Source: Hypomyces perniciosus (Eukaryota; Ascomycota; Sordariomycetes; Hypocreales; Hypocreaceae). From it: DNA of 64,000 bases. This document shows positions 19,457 through 33,000 of this stretch, in pieces; the first letter of the stretch is position 1, and every line of letters begins with the position of its first letter. The notes under the pieces were generated by a model, which saw nothing but the letters and a program-made list of their open reading frames with translations, did not search any database and was not told the DNA's origin. The translations under genes and the position numbers were made by a program. The stretch is from positions 3,348,001-3,412,000 of the forward strand of contig SPDT01000002.1 in the NCBI GenBank assembly GCA_008477525.1, written 5' to 3'.

Positions 19457-21477
19457 AGATTTATGAATGTGTCGACGTGGTTCGAGATGAAATGAAGGTC
19501 TCCATTGCTCCAGCCAAAATTCCGACTCAGTGTCTGTTTATAGTACTACTATGTATAATGCGAAAACAAACTATCCCCTCGATACATGCATAATATCAAC
19601 GATGCTTCATACCTAGGTATCCTAAAAGGTGAGGAATCCTTTGGAGAGTCCTTCGTACTACGTAGATATAACGAAGACTCTTCTAACCCCCAGCACGGTG
19701 AAGACGAACATTACCTACTGAACCACCAGCCTCGCCAACCAAAAGACTTTGCAATTCTCGGGTCATGGAGTAATGTGTGCTCAGATACGAAGTAGTTTGC
19801 GCAGATCAGACTTGGCGCAGTTATAAAACTCCGAGCCCATTTACCTCTCGGATAAGTCGTCCATTTAGCAAGGATGGTGTTCCCAAACTTTCTCGCATAG
19901 GGAGAGATGACGGACTGATGAACTATCCGAGCTGAGGTTTCCGAGAAGAACGCCATAGTACTATATTTCTTCGGCTACGGTAAAGGGACAATCAGACCTT
20001 CCCGCCGAGTGGCTGCGTTGTCATACGTCAACCAGCATATTTGTTAATACGGAAAAGTGCTTGGAATTAAGGTGTGAGTCTTTGTGGCGTAACACGAGAC
20101 CAATATTCCCAGCTCGCACACAGTGGCGGGGGAAACGATGATGCTGGGAGCCGAGTCATCTATGGGTAGTACTTCGTATTCCTCGATCTCAATGCGCGTC
20201 GGATCGCATGTTTCGTGGTTTGGATGAGGTAACTACATACAGAGTATACGTATTCGGGACGCCATAGATGGACTATAGGCGTTTGTTCGCTCTCTGCTAT
20301 TGGGGGGCATCAGATCGGACTGTATCCTGGTCTTTTCTCGATCAGAGCAGACGACACTGAGACACCAGACAGACAATGGCAGAGACAATGACCAACACAT
20401 TACGAGTAAATCATACGTATCATCTCTCGCCGCCAATTCCCTGGTCTGGGAGTTCCTTGTCAATAACAGAACTAGAGAATGGATAGGTGGAAGATATTGG
20501 CTGATTGATGTCGACTTGAAGGTGAAGCCTGACAGACGGTAGGGTTTTAGTGACCGTCACCACCATTTATGAGCCACAACCTTTTTCCCACAGGCTTCCT
20601 GGAGGCAAATGTGGCGAGGGATAGGCGGACCCTGCAGGAGGCACAGTGCTAGCAGAGCGCTAAGCAGAGGCTATGCAATTTACAGGATAGGCATACATAT
20701 TGCCTAATCGGGGATATTGCACGACAAGAACCGAAACGCGGTGGCTTGAACCTTTTGGCGACTTCACATTTTATCCCCCGTCATCAATTAATTAACATCC
20801 CGTCTTGTCATCAACAGCAGCCATTGATAGCGAAGACGCAAGTACCCCCCCCCGTACAGAAGAGAGGGGGAGAGAAGGGGAGAGAGAAAATGGAGTCTGT
20901 CAGCATCCGCACTTGGCAGTTGGCAGGGTTTACTTCTTCTTCTGCCGTCCGTTAGGTATCCAGTCTGTGTTATTATCGTCTTCCCCCTTTTTGCCGATCC
21001 CTGAACTGATTTTGAATCCATAACTCCATGTTACCCGAAACCGTTGCCAGCCATTTTCCATTGCTTAGCCCAACTAACCCTCTCCTGTTTCTTTTCCGGT
21101 TCTCCCTCCACATGTCACTAGTGGCTGTTTGTCCTCAAGCCACCCCACAATGGCTGGTTGAGATCTGCGTCAAGCGATCCAATGCTATGTACTCGTACTC
21201 TACTCGTATGATGGTTGATCTTGTTGATCTTTGTGTGATCAGTTCAGAGTCAAGGCCAACCCCCAACACCATGGGGTTCTGAGCCGGTCAATATGCACAA
21301 CTCCATCATTGGCAAATTTCCGCTCAGAGATAAGGATCTTGCTTCTCGGCAAAATCTAAAGACATTCTACAGAAACTGCTCATTTCCACTATGCACCCAT
21401 TATGCACCCCGCCTGCCTTGGCAGAACGGATAGAAACATGTTGGCGTAGCCTCGATGTCGGCCTACCGGCTAGTAAT

Positions 21478-21504
21478 ACGACGAATAGTATCACTATTCG
21501 TCGT
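21478..21504. promoter_or_regulatory. Perfect 12-bp stem hairpin upstream of the protease
   Basis: ACGACGAATAGT (21478-21489), loop ATC, ACTATTCGTCGT (21493-21504). It lies about 325 bp before the protease ATG. It could be an operator-like inverted repeat or an extruding cruciform; function unknown. Confidence 0.5.
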
Positions 21505-21827
21505 CCGCTGCCAAACATGGGACCCACGCTTTCATCATGATTCATGTGTGTTGAGCCGGTAGCGAGGCTCGCTGTTGGCCTCATATCCCCCGTACGACGC
21601 TAAATCGCTATCCACTCCTCAGCTCCTTGTTGGGTCCATCGTCCAGGGACGGTATACGAGTATAGATGTTGTGCCCTGTTCCGTCTCCCTTTTAGAGGTG
21701 ATCCCCTCCCTTTTGCCCATCAGAGTCACTCCTTTTCTTCAGCTATCCAAGGTCCTTTTTAACTTGATTGCGTCTCGTTTGCCGGTCCCTCGTTACGCCG
21801 GCATTCAACACTCGAGCAGCATTCAAT

Positions 21828-23929
21828 ATGCGTTCCGCTCTTTACTCGGTCGCGGCGCTGCCGCTGGCGGCCCAGGCGCTACTTGTCGTCGACGATAACC
21901 GCTTTGCCCAGGAACCAGGATTGTTGCGATACCCCATTATGGTCACTGGCGGTGCACCCGCCAAGAGTGTGCGCAAGCGCCAGGAGAGTACCGACCTACA
22001 CGCCCAGAAGATGGGCTTCTTCTACACCATTGAGATTGCCATTGGTACTCCTGCCCAGACTGTCAGCGTCAACTTCGATACCGGCTCTTCGGAGCTGTGG
22101 GTGAACCCCGTATGTAGCAAGGCTACCGACCCGGAGTTCTGCGAGGGTTTCGGCCGATACACAGAGTCCAAGACCTTCGTTGACACCAAGGCCCCCGGCG
22201 GTGTCAAATATGGAACCGGCTATGTCGACTTCGACTATGGTTACGACTTTGTTCAAGTTGGCTGTAAGTTTGGGATTCATTGAACGACGAGCAACACCAT
22301 TGGATATGGCATTGGAATGATGGTCAGTAAGTGCTAATATGATGTTCTATAGCCGCCAAGATCAGCCAGCAGCTCTTCGGCGTTGGTACGGACAGCCAGT
22401 TTGCTTCCGTTGGCATCCTCGGAGCTGGCCCCGACCTGAACGGATGGGACAGCCCTTACCCTTATATCATCGACAGCCTTGCTCAACAGAACTTCACCAA
22501 GAGCCGAGCGTTCAGTCTTGATATCAGAAGCATTGGCAGTGACCGCGGCTCTGTCATCTTCGGCGGCATTGACACCAAGAAGTTCTCTGGCCACCTTGAG
22601 AAACGGCCCATTATCCCTGCTGAGGAGTCTCCTGATGGCTACACCCGCTACTGGATCTACATGGACGGCATGACCGTTACCACGGAGGACGGAACGACTC
22701 TACCTGTTTTCGATAAGCCCAACGGCCAGGCCGTGCTTGTTGATAGCGGTTACACTCTCAGCACCCTCCCAGGCCCTATTTTCGAGCAGATTCTCAAGGC
22801 TTTCCCCTCTGCTAAGCGGGGCGATAACTCTGATGAGTACACGGTCGACTGCAACATTGGCAACACCAACGGCACAGTCAACTTCAAGTTCGGCAAGACT
22901 GTTATCCACGTCCCGTATAATGACTTCATCTGGAAGCAGCCCCAGCACGGCATCTGCAAGCTGGGTGTTGCTCGTGATGACGATTTCCCTGTTCTAGGAG
23001 ACACTTTCTTGAGGGCTGCCTACGTCGTTTTCGATTGGGACAACCGAAACATTCACCTGGCCAACAACGAGGACTGTGGTTCCAACCTGCTCCCTATCGG
23101 CAAAGGTGTCGACTCTGTTCCATCTGTTACTGGTGACTGCGGTATTCCTGTCGCAACCTCAACTTCGGTCCCTGTCACCACCAAGTCGCCGGCTACCTTC
23201 ACATATAACGGTACCTCGAGCGGTGTCCTCAACACCACTCATGCCGCGACTGCTACAACTTCCCTGCAATGGCACAATACCACGTCGGCTCTATACACGA
23301 CGACTGCTGCTCCGACTTTAACGTCCACCGTCACCACCTCTCGGACATACACCATTACCTCATGCGCGCCTACCGTCACCAACTGCCCTGTCGGCCACGT
23401 CACGACCGAGATCATCACGTCTTACGTCACCTATTGCCCTGGTGAGGGTAACACTCCGGCCACGAGCTCGCCTCACCACCCCGAGATCACAGCTACCTAC
23501 AGCATCCCTCGCACGTACACTTGCAGCAAGGGCCAGACTACCTGCGCCAGCCAGAGCCCTGTACATGTTATCACCGTCTCTCCTATCGTCACCCAGACTG
23601 TCCCGGTCACAGTCCCGCACTGCACCACTTGCGCTCCTGTGATACCCAGCTCCTCCGCCATTAGTGCTACTCCGATCCTGACTTACCCTACTGGGCCGGC
23701 TGTCTCGTCTCCTCCGGTTGTCACCTACCCGGCTGTCACTCCTGCGCCTTCACCTGCCCCTACCGGTGGCCTGAGCACTGGTGTCGCTCCTTGCAGCACT
23801 TGCGGACCTGTTTCTACTCATCCTTCCACTCCCACCATCACCGCCGGGGCTGCTGAGATGTTCCGAGCCCCTGCCATCGCCGCCGTTGTTGCTGGTGTCC
23901 TGGCCGCCGCTCTGTTGGAAATGATGTGA
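21828..23929 (+). CDS. GPI-anchored aspartyl protease (yapsin-like)
   Basis: Two exons, 21828-22263 and 22353-23929, giving 670 aa. The intron is GTAAGT...CTATAG. MRSALYSVAALPLAAQA is a signal peptide. SVRKR (about 47-51) is a Kex2-type site ending a short propeptide. Catalytic motifs are FDTGSSELWV (D84) and LVDSGYTLSTLP (D276), so the pepsin fold is intact. From about residue 410 a Ser/Thr/Pro-rich linker with CxxC-like spacings (HCTTCAP, PCSTCGP) leads to a hydrophobic end, AIAAVVAGVLAAALLEMM, expected to be exchanged for a GPI anchor. Family knowledge: yapsins shed or process cell-wall and secreted proteins at the plasma membrane or wall. The Met at 21768 in the same frame is not used, because the signal peptide begins at 21828. 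Confidence 0.93.
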
Positions 23930-26900
23930 ATATGGGAGGAGCCACTTACAGCCGCAGGTCGGGAATGAAAAGGGAGAAGTGCAAGTGAAGGGGGAGCAGG
24001 AAATGTACATGTGGTATATGTGTTTCTTTTGCTGTGTGTATTTTGGATATGAGCGAACCCGTAGGTTCCCTGTACACCAACGGCTTGCAATGTGTATTTA
24101 TATGTTCAGGGACGTCGACGTTTCTTTTCCCCATTAGAAAGGCTCCTGTGCAAATAGTCAGGATAATTGAATGTAGATTTACACAATGCCTCGGTTTTTC
24201 TTTTCCTTTAACTCTCAAAAACTATCATGAAGCATGGTGTACAAGTATGTCTTGATCTTGACTGGGTGCAAGAACGCCTGGGTCAAACAACCGCCTCGAC
24301 GAGAGAAGCTCGGCCAAGACAAACCTACGAGTGCAATTAGCCGTTGAGGACAGATTCTATACGATCTTTGGTATACCATCTCCATCAGAATGCAATATTC
24401 TACATACTTCCTACGAAAGTCAACGTTCGTGCATTCACATTTTCCACCCCATCCTATCAGACAGGCACCTACCTTACCCTGGATCATCACGATTCACAAA
24501 ACCAGATAAAACAAGAACGCAAAACCCGTACAGTGCATATAGCAAGACTCCACGACATGAGTGATTTATGCAATCAAGTCAAACCACGCCGCCTAATTTT
24601 TTTTTCTCTCTCCCCTTGCAACTCTCTTGGCAACGCTTCTAGGGGTCAACCCGTCAATCCCAATGCAGGGTTCGACAACGTGGGCCAAGGCTTTCACCAT
24701 TCTGATGCAACATGCCGTTTTCCCCTTTCCCCTGTTGAGCCTCGCTCCCTCTTATCTTTGTTTTTCTTCATGTCGGTTAAAATATTAGGTCCAAGTACCT
24801 GGTTTCTTTGGGAGATTTGTGATGTTCAGGGTCTAGATAGGTGGAGTGGTCATGTTGCATGCGATCGACATAGTAATACATGCAACGTCCATCACATCAC
24901 AATGGCTCGGGTAACCGGAGAATGGTAATTTTTCCGGGCTTATAAAGCCGTCATTTTGCGTTTAGTATTGTTTTCAAGCGAACACGGCTAAATTTAAGTT
25001 AATTCTCCTAGATCCTCGTAAAGTGAAGCAGTGTCTGATCCTTTCATCTATCGTGTGATGCGTACGATGTGTGCGATGTGTGATACGCTCAATACGCGAT
25101 GTCACTAATAATACGGAATACTACTAATTATCGGGTCTTTTTCCCTTTCGTACTGTACCTATTTTCGGTGTATTACTTCGTCAACACCTCTCCTATCTAG
25201 TTTCACGATCCTTTTCTCTATCGCACGAAAAGCATTCCCGGTGGCTTACCCGATGTTTCTCGCCTATTGCCTCCGAGAGATCAGCCCCCAAAAACCCAAT
25301 CGTTTTGAGTTGAGATGCAAGGAACGGCACAAAAGGACATTACCTACAGTGCCTTGCTTTATGCATCAATAAAAAGGCGCGAACTTTGCTCCGTAGCGCC
25401 CCTCCAAATTCCCACCTCGCCTACGGAGTAGTATCTTCTTATCCGATGGGCTTTTTCCACTTCTTCGGCCACCCTCTGCGCCGCCATTGTGTGAGTGGAG
25501 CAGCGTCAAAAGTTCTGCAGTGTACTCCGTAGTACGGTCTATACATAGTAGCCGTGAAAGAAAAAAACGATTTTGTGCGATAAGGTGAGGACCCTCTGAG
25601 GGAGAGGTAGTAGCACCTTTTTTCCCCCTCTCAACCTTCGAGGGCGTGTTGTGGCACTTGTTGCATGAACCAAGGATGCTTGAGGATCGGCGGTGCGGGA
25701 AAGGGGTCATCTTTTTGAGACACCCCTAGTGAGAAGCCATAAACCCACCACTCCCAAAAGAGTTCATGGGCCGGCCCGAGACTGTATATGCGGCATAATG
25801 GGGGAGAAGAAAGGAGGAGGAGGAGGAGCATGAATAAAAAGGACAGGTTGGCTAACAATTCACTTGCTCTGCATACTCCGTTCTTGGGGAAGGATATGGG
25901 CATCCCACCATCATAACTGAACTCACCGAAATCGAACATCAGATGATTCATATCTCCTCTCAATCATCGCAACCCCCTCAAACCCTAGCTAGGAACTGAA
26001 AAGGCGGAGAAGAGGGAGGGCAGTGCTGATCGGCAGGGACATTTTCAGCGATCCAGGCAGAGCGACAATAGTACTTCGCATTCCCCTGTTACATCGTACG
26101 GCTTTCTAGCCCTCCAAGCGTTGGGGAGATTAAGTCCGCAGGGGATTTCGAGGGAACTCCCAAGCTCACTACCGATCTCTAGTCGGTGCGAAAGAACTTT
26201 CGAAAGAAGCTTCACTCAGGGTACCAACCCTAGGCCAAGATCATTGACACACTCAATGCAAGTCGTTGGGACGAAGCTTGATCTGTCAGATGCCTAAAGA
26301 TAAAGCACAAACCCACCGTACAGTAGCTAGCTGCCTTGGCTGTTGCCAGTGGCGCAAACTGGTTACGCGACATCATCGGCTCAGTGTATCTCTAGACAGC
26401 CGAAGCAGATAGATGAACGGGGCTTTGCTCGGGGTCACTCGGCCCTCCTACTTATCAGTGTGTCCGGGAACTGCGGGTATCAGTGTTACCCACATACTTG
26501 GTCTATCCCCAGTCTTTCTGCAAGGTCCTGGTTGCACAAGATTAAGCAAGACATGACGAACAGAAACCCATCTCCAGGATGATGGAAATTGCTCATGAAT
26601 GGAGAGACCAAATTCATGTTACCCCATATCAAGGCCCGCCACCATGTTGAGTTAGTGTGGGTAAGGCATGTTACCATCTTCCACAAGGTAGGGAGGCTTC
26701 CATAGCGTCCTCACGAGGCTTGTCGAAGCTGCGGTGGCACCCCAAGCAAACGTTTTGATGTAGCGTTCCATGTTCATGTCGCATAAGGACATGTTACCGC
26801 AGCCCGCCAAGCTCTGGGGTACAGACGCCATCTTTTGCTCTTCCAAGCTTACCAAATGCCGGGGAGGGGGGGGAGTGAACAGGTTCCACTATCATACTCC

Positions 26901-29900
26901 TCTGAAAGTCGTTGACTGTCTCTGTTAATGGACGCTACTTTGGTCCATCAGAGCATTGGGTGCCATGACGAGAAGGGAAGGAGATCCGGCACTTGGTCGA
27001 TAATAGTATTGCTTTTGTCAGCCGCTCGCCAACTCTCCTAGTTTCCGAGCCATCGTCGGCTGGCATCGCCTCATCCGGTGCTACAAGTGCGGCCAAAAAC
27101 AGAGGATCTCGATCGGCCGCAAACTCCTCTTTCAAGCACATATGAGAGAGGGATGCAGACATATTTGCACTTTTTCTGCTGACGCTGCAATGTTCAGACT
27201 ATGGAACATATACTCTGTAGTCTGGCATGTATACTTCGTACTAAGCCAGGTGTAAGCATGCTTCGTATCACCGAAAAGATACGAAGTTGACATAGCCTAA
27301 AGACGAGTGACAATCCGCTTTCCATGGTTGCTTACCTCTTTCCCGGCCTGTCTGCTCCGAAGTCAAGCCATGGTTGCTGGCCCACCGCTAGCTGTCGGTG
27401 GAGTCTGGGGTTAAACCCCTTGATGGGACTTGCGCACCAGATACATGTATGCCTTACAACTCTAAGAGTTATACGCGTGGCGTTGAAGAGGAGGGTCAAA
27501 GGTGGCCGCTTTCGGTACATTATTTGTGAGATTTATTGCTGGCGATGTTGGGTGGGTGTCATAGCTATGGCTTTCCAATCTCCATCGGACTGAAGGAAGA
27601 CCGCATACAACTTGAGAGTGAAAATCCGTTAAGGTATGTAAGTATGGTGACCCTGTATCAAGAGGACGCGAGCAAATCGATAGTCTAGCCGCTTGTGGCG
27701 TAGCCATCAGTATTGAACCTGCATAACATGCCAGGGCGTGGCATGGGATGAAGAGATGCAAGGTGCGCCAGCTTTGTGCCGAACCCCGTGCCTCTCATGG
27801 GAGAGGCTATTGACGGCGATACTCCAGGTCGGGGGCGATCAACGGTGGGTGTGGTGGTGCTAAATGTGAGTGTGTAGAAGTTCTTTGCGGTAAGGGAGCT
27901 TGTTCGCTTACACTCTTTTTCATGCGTCGCATGCGATGCTATCACAAGACAGTCCGCGGCTCGCTTGGCGTCAGAGTGCGAGAAATGCGATGTACATAGT
28001 ACACGAATCTGCACACGTAAGTAAATTCCATCGTATTCTCATGCCGAAACGAGGTGAGGACGTGAAAATGCTGCCTGTTCTATTAGAGGGGAGACGGGTG
28101 TACTCCGTATGGCTACGGGTATCTGTATTCGATTCCATCGTGGTGTGTTGAGTCCAGAGTAGTCTAATATGTAATACTCCAGGTATGTAATAACAGTCCG
28201 ATGCTTCAGTTTAGAAGCTAATAGCAGGGGGGGACATTTGTGGTAGAATAGTTAGGCTGTGGTTTAAAGACTTGGCTTTGGCTCTCCCAAGTCGCCCAGG
28301 TTATCGATGGGACGCTGGTGACAAATTGAAATCAATCCCATGGAGATTCCACGTGTCGATGATACACAGAGATGCACCCGGTTCACAGGAGATGTTGTGG
28401 AAATCATCAGAACGGACAGAAGGGGTGTGCGCAGGCTGCCTCCGTGACCACAACACTCATCAGGGTTCATGACCCCCGCCGGCAATGAGAGATGGGATCT
28501 GAAATCTGAAATAATAGAAGCTGGCCATCCCGTGCATAGAGTTTTTTAGGTTGTCGATCCAGCGGGCGCCAGTCAGATTCAACGTGTCAGCACTACGAGG
28601 ATAGCCGCGACGTCGTTCTGCCTAATTCCTTCTGCGCCTTCTACGCAGATAAAGAGCGCCAGGAATAACGCAATGCCAAGGCCTACTACCATTGATCGTA
28701 TGTGGTATGTAAAGGAATCTGGCGTCTGGTCAGTACGGTGAAGGATGGTGCGGACGCCATGGCAGATCCATCTTTGCGGGGAAGAAGTCAGCCGACAACA
28801 GTGTCTGAAAGTCTGGGGAACATGCGTCTCGCCAATGTCCACTTGCAACACGACCAAGACGCTGGATCCCCGCCGCATGGCGGGTCATCATCGGACTGAT
28901 TCGTGTTGGATTTTCAGTAATACTCCGCACACGCCCAGGCCCTCCAGCCAATATGCCACCAGTCAGAAACTCGCAACTCAACCCCAGAAAATTAGGCTTG
29001 CATTTGCTCTTGCACCAAGGATGCCAAGATGCGTGCCCAGTAGGAGTGGTGGTGGTGGTGTCCTCATACGCATACATGCTCCAAGCTCTGCAGTCTTGTC
29101 TGACTATGCACACCTCGGTGATTTGGGCAGCAGCAGATGATCGGATGACGAAGTATGTAAGCCCATGTGTTTTTCCCCCAGTGGTTGTGGAGTTGTTGAT
29201 TGGCGCCATGTCGCGTGGTTGACTGAGACATTTTGACGTTATCTTGCGGCGTTCGACATGACGAGACTGCATACATAGACATGCGTACGGAGCTGCCTAG
29301 GGTGAAAAATGCCAATGTGGTGGCAACCAGTAAGAATGGTGGCAGCTGCGGGATGTGCTCCAGGGTACCTGTGGTATTGGCTGCAACGTTGTACTCCATA
29401 GGGTGCATCCCTTGTGGGCCAATCACCGCACAACGATAGTCCCGATGTCATCTGTCAAGTATTACTAGTAGTAGTTACTTGAAAATGCCAACCGCCAAAT
29501 TCGAGGGTCGCGGGGAATGAAGCCGTTCGACAGCCCGATAACTAGGCCATCTGGAGGCAGTACTAGCTGCTCGGGGGGATTGATAGCAAGACTGAGCTCG
29601 GGGGCCAACCGTAGCTTCGACCGTCAATAGGACGGACCGGTTGTGGAATCACCGACTGTTCACACTAGGCTGCTGCGTTTCCGTATCTTGTGACGTTGAC
29701 GGAGTCTTCGTACTCCGTAGAGGATGTGGTATTCGTACCGACTGAGTGGTGATGGGTGAATGTTCATCCGTGATAACGCAGGTTCCCGACTTTCTTCGCC
29801 GTGTCGCGGTGGGCTGCTGCTGGTCATTATCGGAGGCTAGCCGCCCTGGAGACACAGGCTAGGTATTATTCGAATCACCCGTTGTTGCCCTTGATTGGGT

Positions 29901-30000
29901 CGTAGTACTAATAATAATCCACAGAACTCGATAAGCCTCCCGGCATTTGGGGTCGAATCTGGGCTGCCAAGAACCAGAAAACTGCCAGGCCAAAGTATGT
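23930..30000. other. Long gene-free stretch, left half
   Basis: This includes the protease 3' flank. Open frames up to 194 codons occur on both strands, but none shows a domain, consistent codon pattern or splice-linked partner. It contains a GTTGCATG/CATGCAAC inverted repeat (24854-24886), an AGG triplet run (25812-25828), TACGGAGTA-type 9-mers at 25422, 25523, 27232, 28101 and 29711, and a GTAT run at its right edge. No tRNA or rRNA is seen. Confidence 0.6.
24854..24886. other. Inverted repeat GTTGCATG/CATGCAAC
   Basis: Two perfect 8-bp arms (24854-24861 and 24879-24886) are separated by 17 bp. Confidence 0.5.
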
Positions 30001-30014
30001 ATGTATGTATGTAT
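29995..30014. repeat. GTAT microsatellite, five units
   Basis: Five perfect GTAT units, in gene-free DNA. Confidence 0.9.
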
Positions 30015-33000
30015 AGCTTTTCCCCAATGTCTTGCCAAGTCACCGTTTGGTGCTTGTCTGATGGGACCCCGGCTTGTCGTCGTGTGGTTGTTGGGTGGGT
30101 GAGGATGGCTGGCTGGTCGGAGCTGAGGAGCAGGCGTGCTGTTTGTCTGTGCGGACTTCTTGGCCCCGGCACCGCATTACATAAGCCCACAGACTCGGGA
30201 GCTACAGCGCCTCGAACAGCCTCGGTGCCAAAATCAGCAAAAGGTAAGCTCGGAGCGTACTTTTTACCCCTCCCCTGCCGCTTCTTCTGCCATTCAAATC
30301 GATAAGGTTGAAGATAAAGCGCTAGTAGAGCTCCGATGTGTGTGGCTCTGCCTGTTTCCAGGCACAAGCGGCCAACTCAACACCTGATGCGGATCGATCA
30401 CCTCGGCATCAAGCGCCGTTTGTGCCAATCACCATTCAATCCAAGGGTGAGTGTGCGTGGACTTCGTTAGTGTCACCCACACTCACCACCACACAAGCAG
30501 CAACCACCGCTTCGCTAAAGAAGCCAGGCCAGACCCGGAGGGACTTTTTGAAGGGGCCGGGGCTTACTCGTAGACATCGGGATAGCTTCGCTGGGGCTGG
30601 GCTTCCATGTGCTCTTGGCATCTTCTAGCGGTGCGCTGCACCACTAAACTCGAGAGCCACAGTGCCACCGACACTGAGCTATGCTTTGCTGATAGCGAGC
30701 CGGGTCTACGCCGTATATGCGGTTCCTTTGAACCTTCTAGCCACGTAATACTACCTATCTATATCCTTAATTTCAGGGACCCGATCTCAATCCCCCCTCC
30801 CTTTGACAGCTTCGCATAAGCACGTTGATACTCGTACGCATAGAGTAATGACGCAATCGAAGGGGGGGTTCAAAGGCTTGGCCGGTGCTTTTCGGGACGT
30901 CAACTTTGTTCCTGGACTAAACGAACTCGCCCAAGTGGTGAGGCCCGCACCGCTTGGCCTACCACCTCTTCTGAGAAGCTTCAGCTTCAGCTTGCACCTC
31001 AGCGTGCGGAGAACTTGGCAATGGATGTACGAGTAATCGTCGTTTATGACGAGGAGGAGGGAGAGGAGCAGTAGTCCGTATTACTCTCCATCACATGCCT
31101 CACATCGCTGTTCCTCGTCTCTTATCATCTCGATACTGCTACTAATGACCGTCCGCGCTGATGAACATCTGCAGAGTCATGAAAAGAGGGAAAGCGGCTC
31201 GGAATGCGCCACCACCCCTTTCCGTACCCATAGCCTTGGGTCTCACGGGCACTTTTTGGTGCTAAGAATAAGTGGCTGATTGTTATTGACGAATATTCTC
31301 CGTTGTTTCACTCCGAGACATCACGATCAATGGACCCGTGCAGGCAGAAGTCCCTTTGACAAAATACCATGACCAGGTCGGCGGACAGGAAATTGAAGGC
31401 ACAGCTGATACATGTTGCATATGGGGGAGCCCAACCGTCAGCAAAGACATGCCAATGATTTGCGAGAAAGGAGAAAGGCCGACTCAAGTGCCATGCGCAT
31501 GGATCGGCTTAGGGGTTTGTTTGGTGGATCGCAGAAAATGATCTACGGCTTGGAGCCGCCACGTTTTTGGTCTCATCCAGTCACGTTGCCAAACCCTGAT
31601 TTTGCCGGTAAGCAGGTGATGAAATACCGGAATACTAATGGCGGGACCCCACTAAATCACAAGTTTGAAGAAAGGAGGGTGATGATAATGGACGGATAGC
31701 AGACGGATGTTCGCCGTACGGGATTTGATGCCGTTCGGGGGTGGTCGGCGCATTATTTGGTCTCGACTCATCATCAAAGCGGCAGAAATGGAATTTTCCC
31801 GAAAGGCCGTCAAGTGCCAGGCGCGAAAAATAGCCCTGATGAGCTGGAATCCCCGTAGGCATGGATCAACACTGCATTCGATTTCACATGGAGCTGCGAC
31901 AAACAGGGGTGGATGACCAGGACCAATGCCTGAACGACATTGCAGCACGATCTCATGGCTTGTGAACCTGGGAACCCTGTCTGCCTGACACACACTTGTC
32001 GCCAAAATTACCTAAAGCTGGCCATGAATCTGACGAGTCTGACTGTGAATTATTACGACGGAGTCATTGAGAGGACCGCAGGACAATTCAAGACAATTTG
32101 TTATTAATAGTATCTTAATTACTGATGGACGTAGAGAATATGGAGACGATTGAATCATGACACAGCGATGGCAAGCGGAATGGAATAGAGCCGGCGCAAC
32201 TTACTCGTTTCTGATGTTGGAACGATCGACATGCTCTCATAGTACTCGAAGATAGTATCAATTACCTCCCTCCACCTACGGTGTGCTCGTCAAGACAGGT
32301 GGGGGCTGTGGTGGGGAAGGGGAGGGGTGTGCAAGTAGACTACTATTTTGACTATCATTGTGCACCCACTAGGTGGATCATGGAGAGAGGTGCGTTCCGA
32401 TACGGTGTAAATACGGTGACGGGCTTGAATTCCGTCTATTTGTCCGCTTTCTATCGAGGTGGTAGTAGGCGCAGGGCAGCAAAATAACATGTGCAAAACC
32501 GCCGACAGTACACCGTAACTCTGACACTGACAGGCAACGCCTTGTGGCTAATGCTAGCGAGTAGTGTACGCCGTACATATGTTGACAGCACGCCGTGACC
32601 GGTTACCTAGTCGTGGCAGCAGCGGCGACATCAGATGACGCTGGGGATTGTTTGCCGCGCAGTCCAATGGCGTGTAATGCCTGGCCACACCTCGGTATCG
32701 GTACCCTTCCAGGCCACCTCTTCATTCAGCAGTTGAACAGCTTATTGCCGCCGCTTTGTTTACATCGGCGAGAACCGCTGATCTACGATCATGGCAAGAT
32801 AAACGATGAGATGGACGCAGGGATTTGCAGATCTGCGAATTGAGACGGCGAAGGACGCTGGATAAGTGCCGATGTCGGCACATACGAGCACGTGTAGCAC
32901 GGAGTAGACAATAAGCATAAGGTACACTATTATTAGTAGCACACCTAAATATTCCGAATATTTATGCCGAGTGTTAGTCGTCCGAGGGAGGAAGAAGTAC

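Larger units (their letters stand above)
18448..21827. other. Gene-free 3.4 kb between NLR and yapsin
   Basis: No supported exon. It contains a 12-bp tandem repeat (18751-18780), stacked palindromes (19433-19456), TACGAAGTA/TACTTCGTA at 19252, 19786 and 20170, a C-run near 20845, a 12-bp stem hairpin (21478-21504), and the protease promoter. Confidence 0.65.

Noticed and set aside
24344..24928. 194-codon open frame on the plus strand after the protease
   Set aside because: Low-complexity poly-T and mixed content, no recognisable protein and no splice partner; probably chance.
28730..29272. 180-codon open frame on the minus strand
   Set aside because: No domain, no repeat of conserved motif, irregular composition, and it overlaps several other long frames on both strands.
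29837..30367. 176-codon open frame on the minus strand
   Set aside because: Overlaps equal-sized frames on the other strand and has no recognisable protein.
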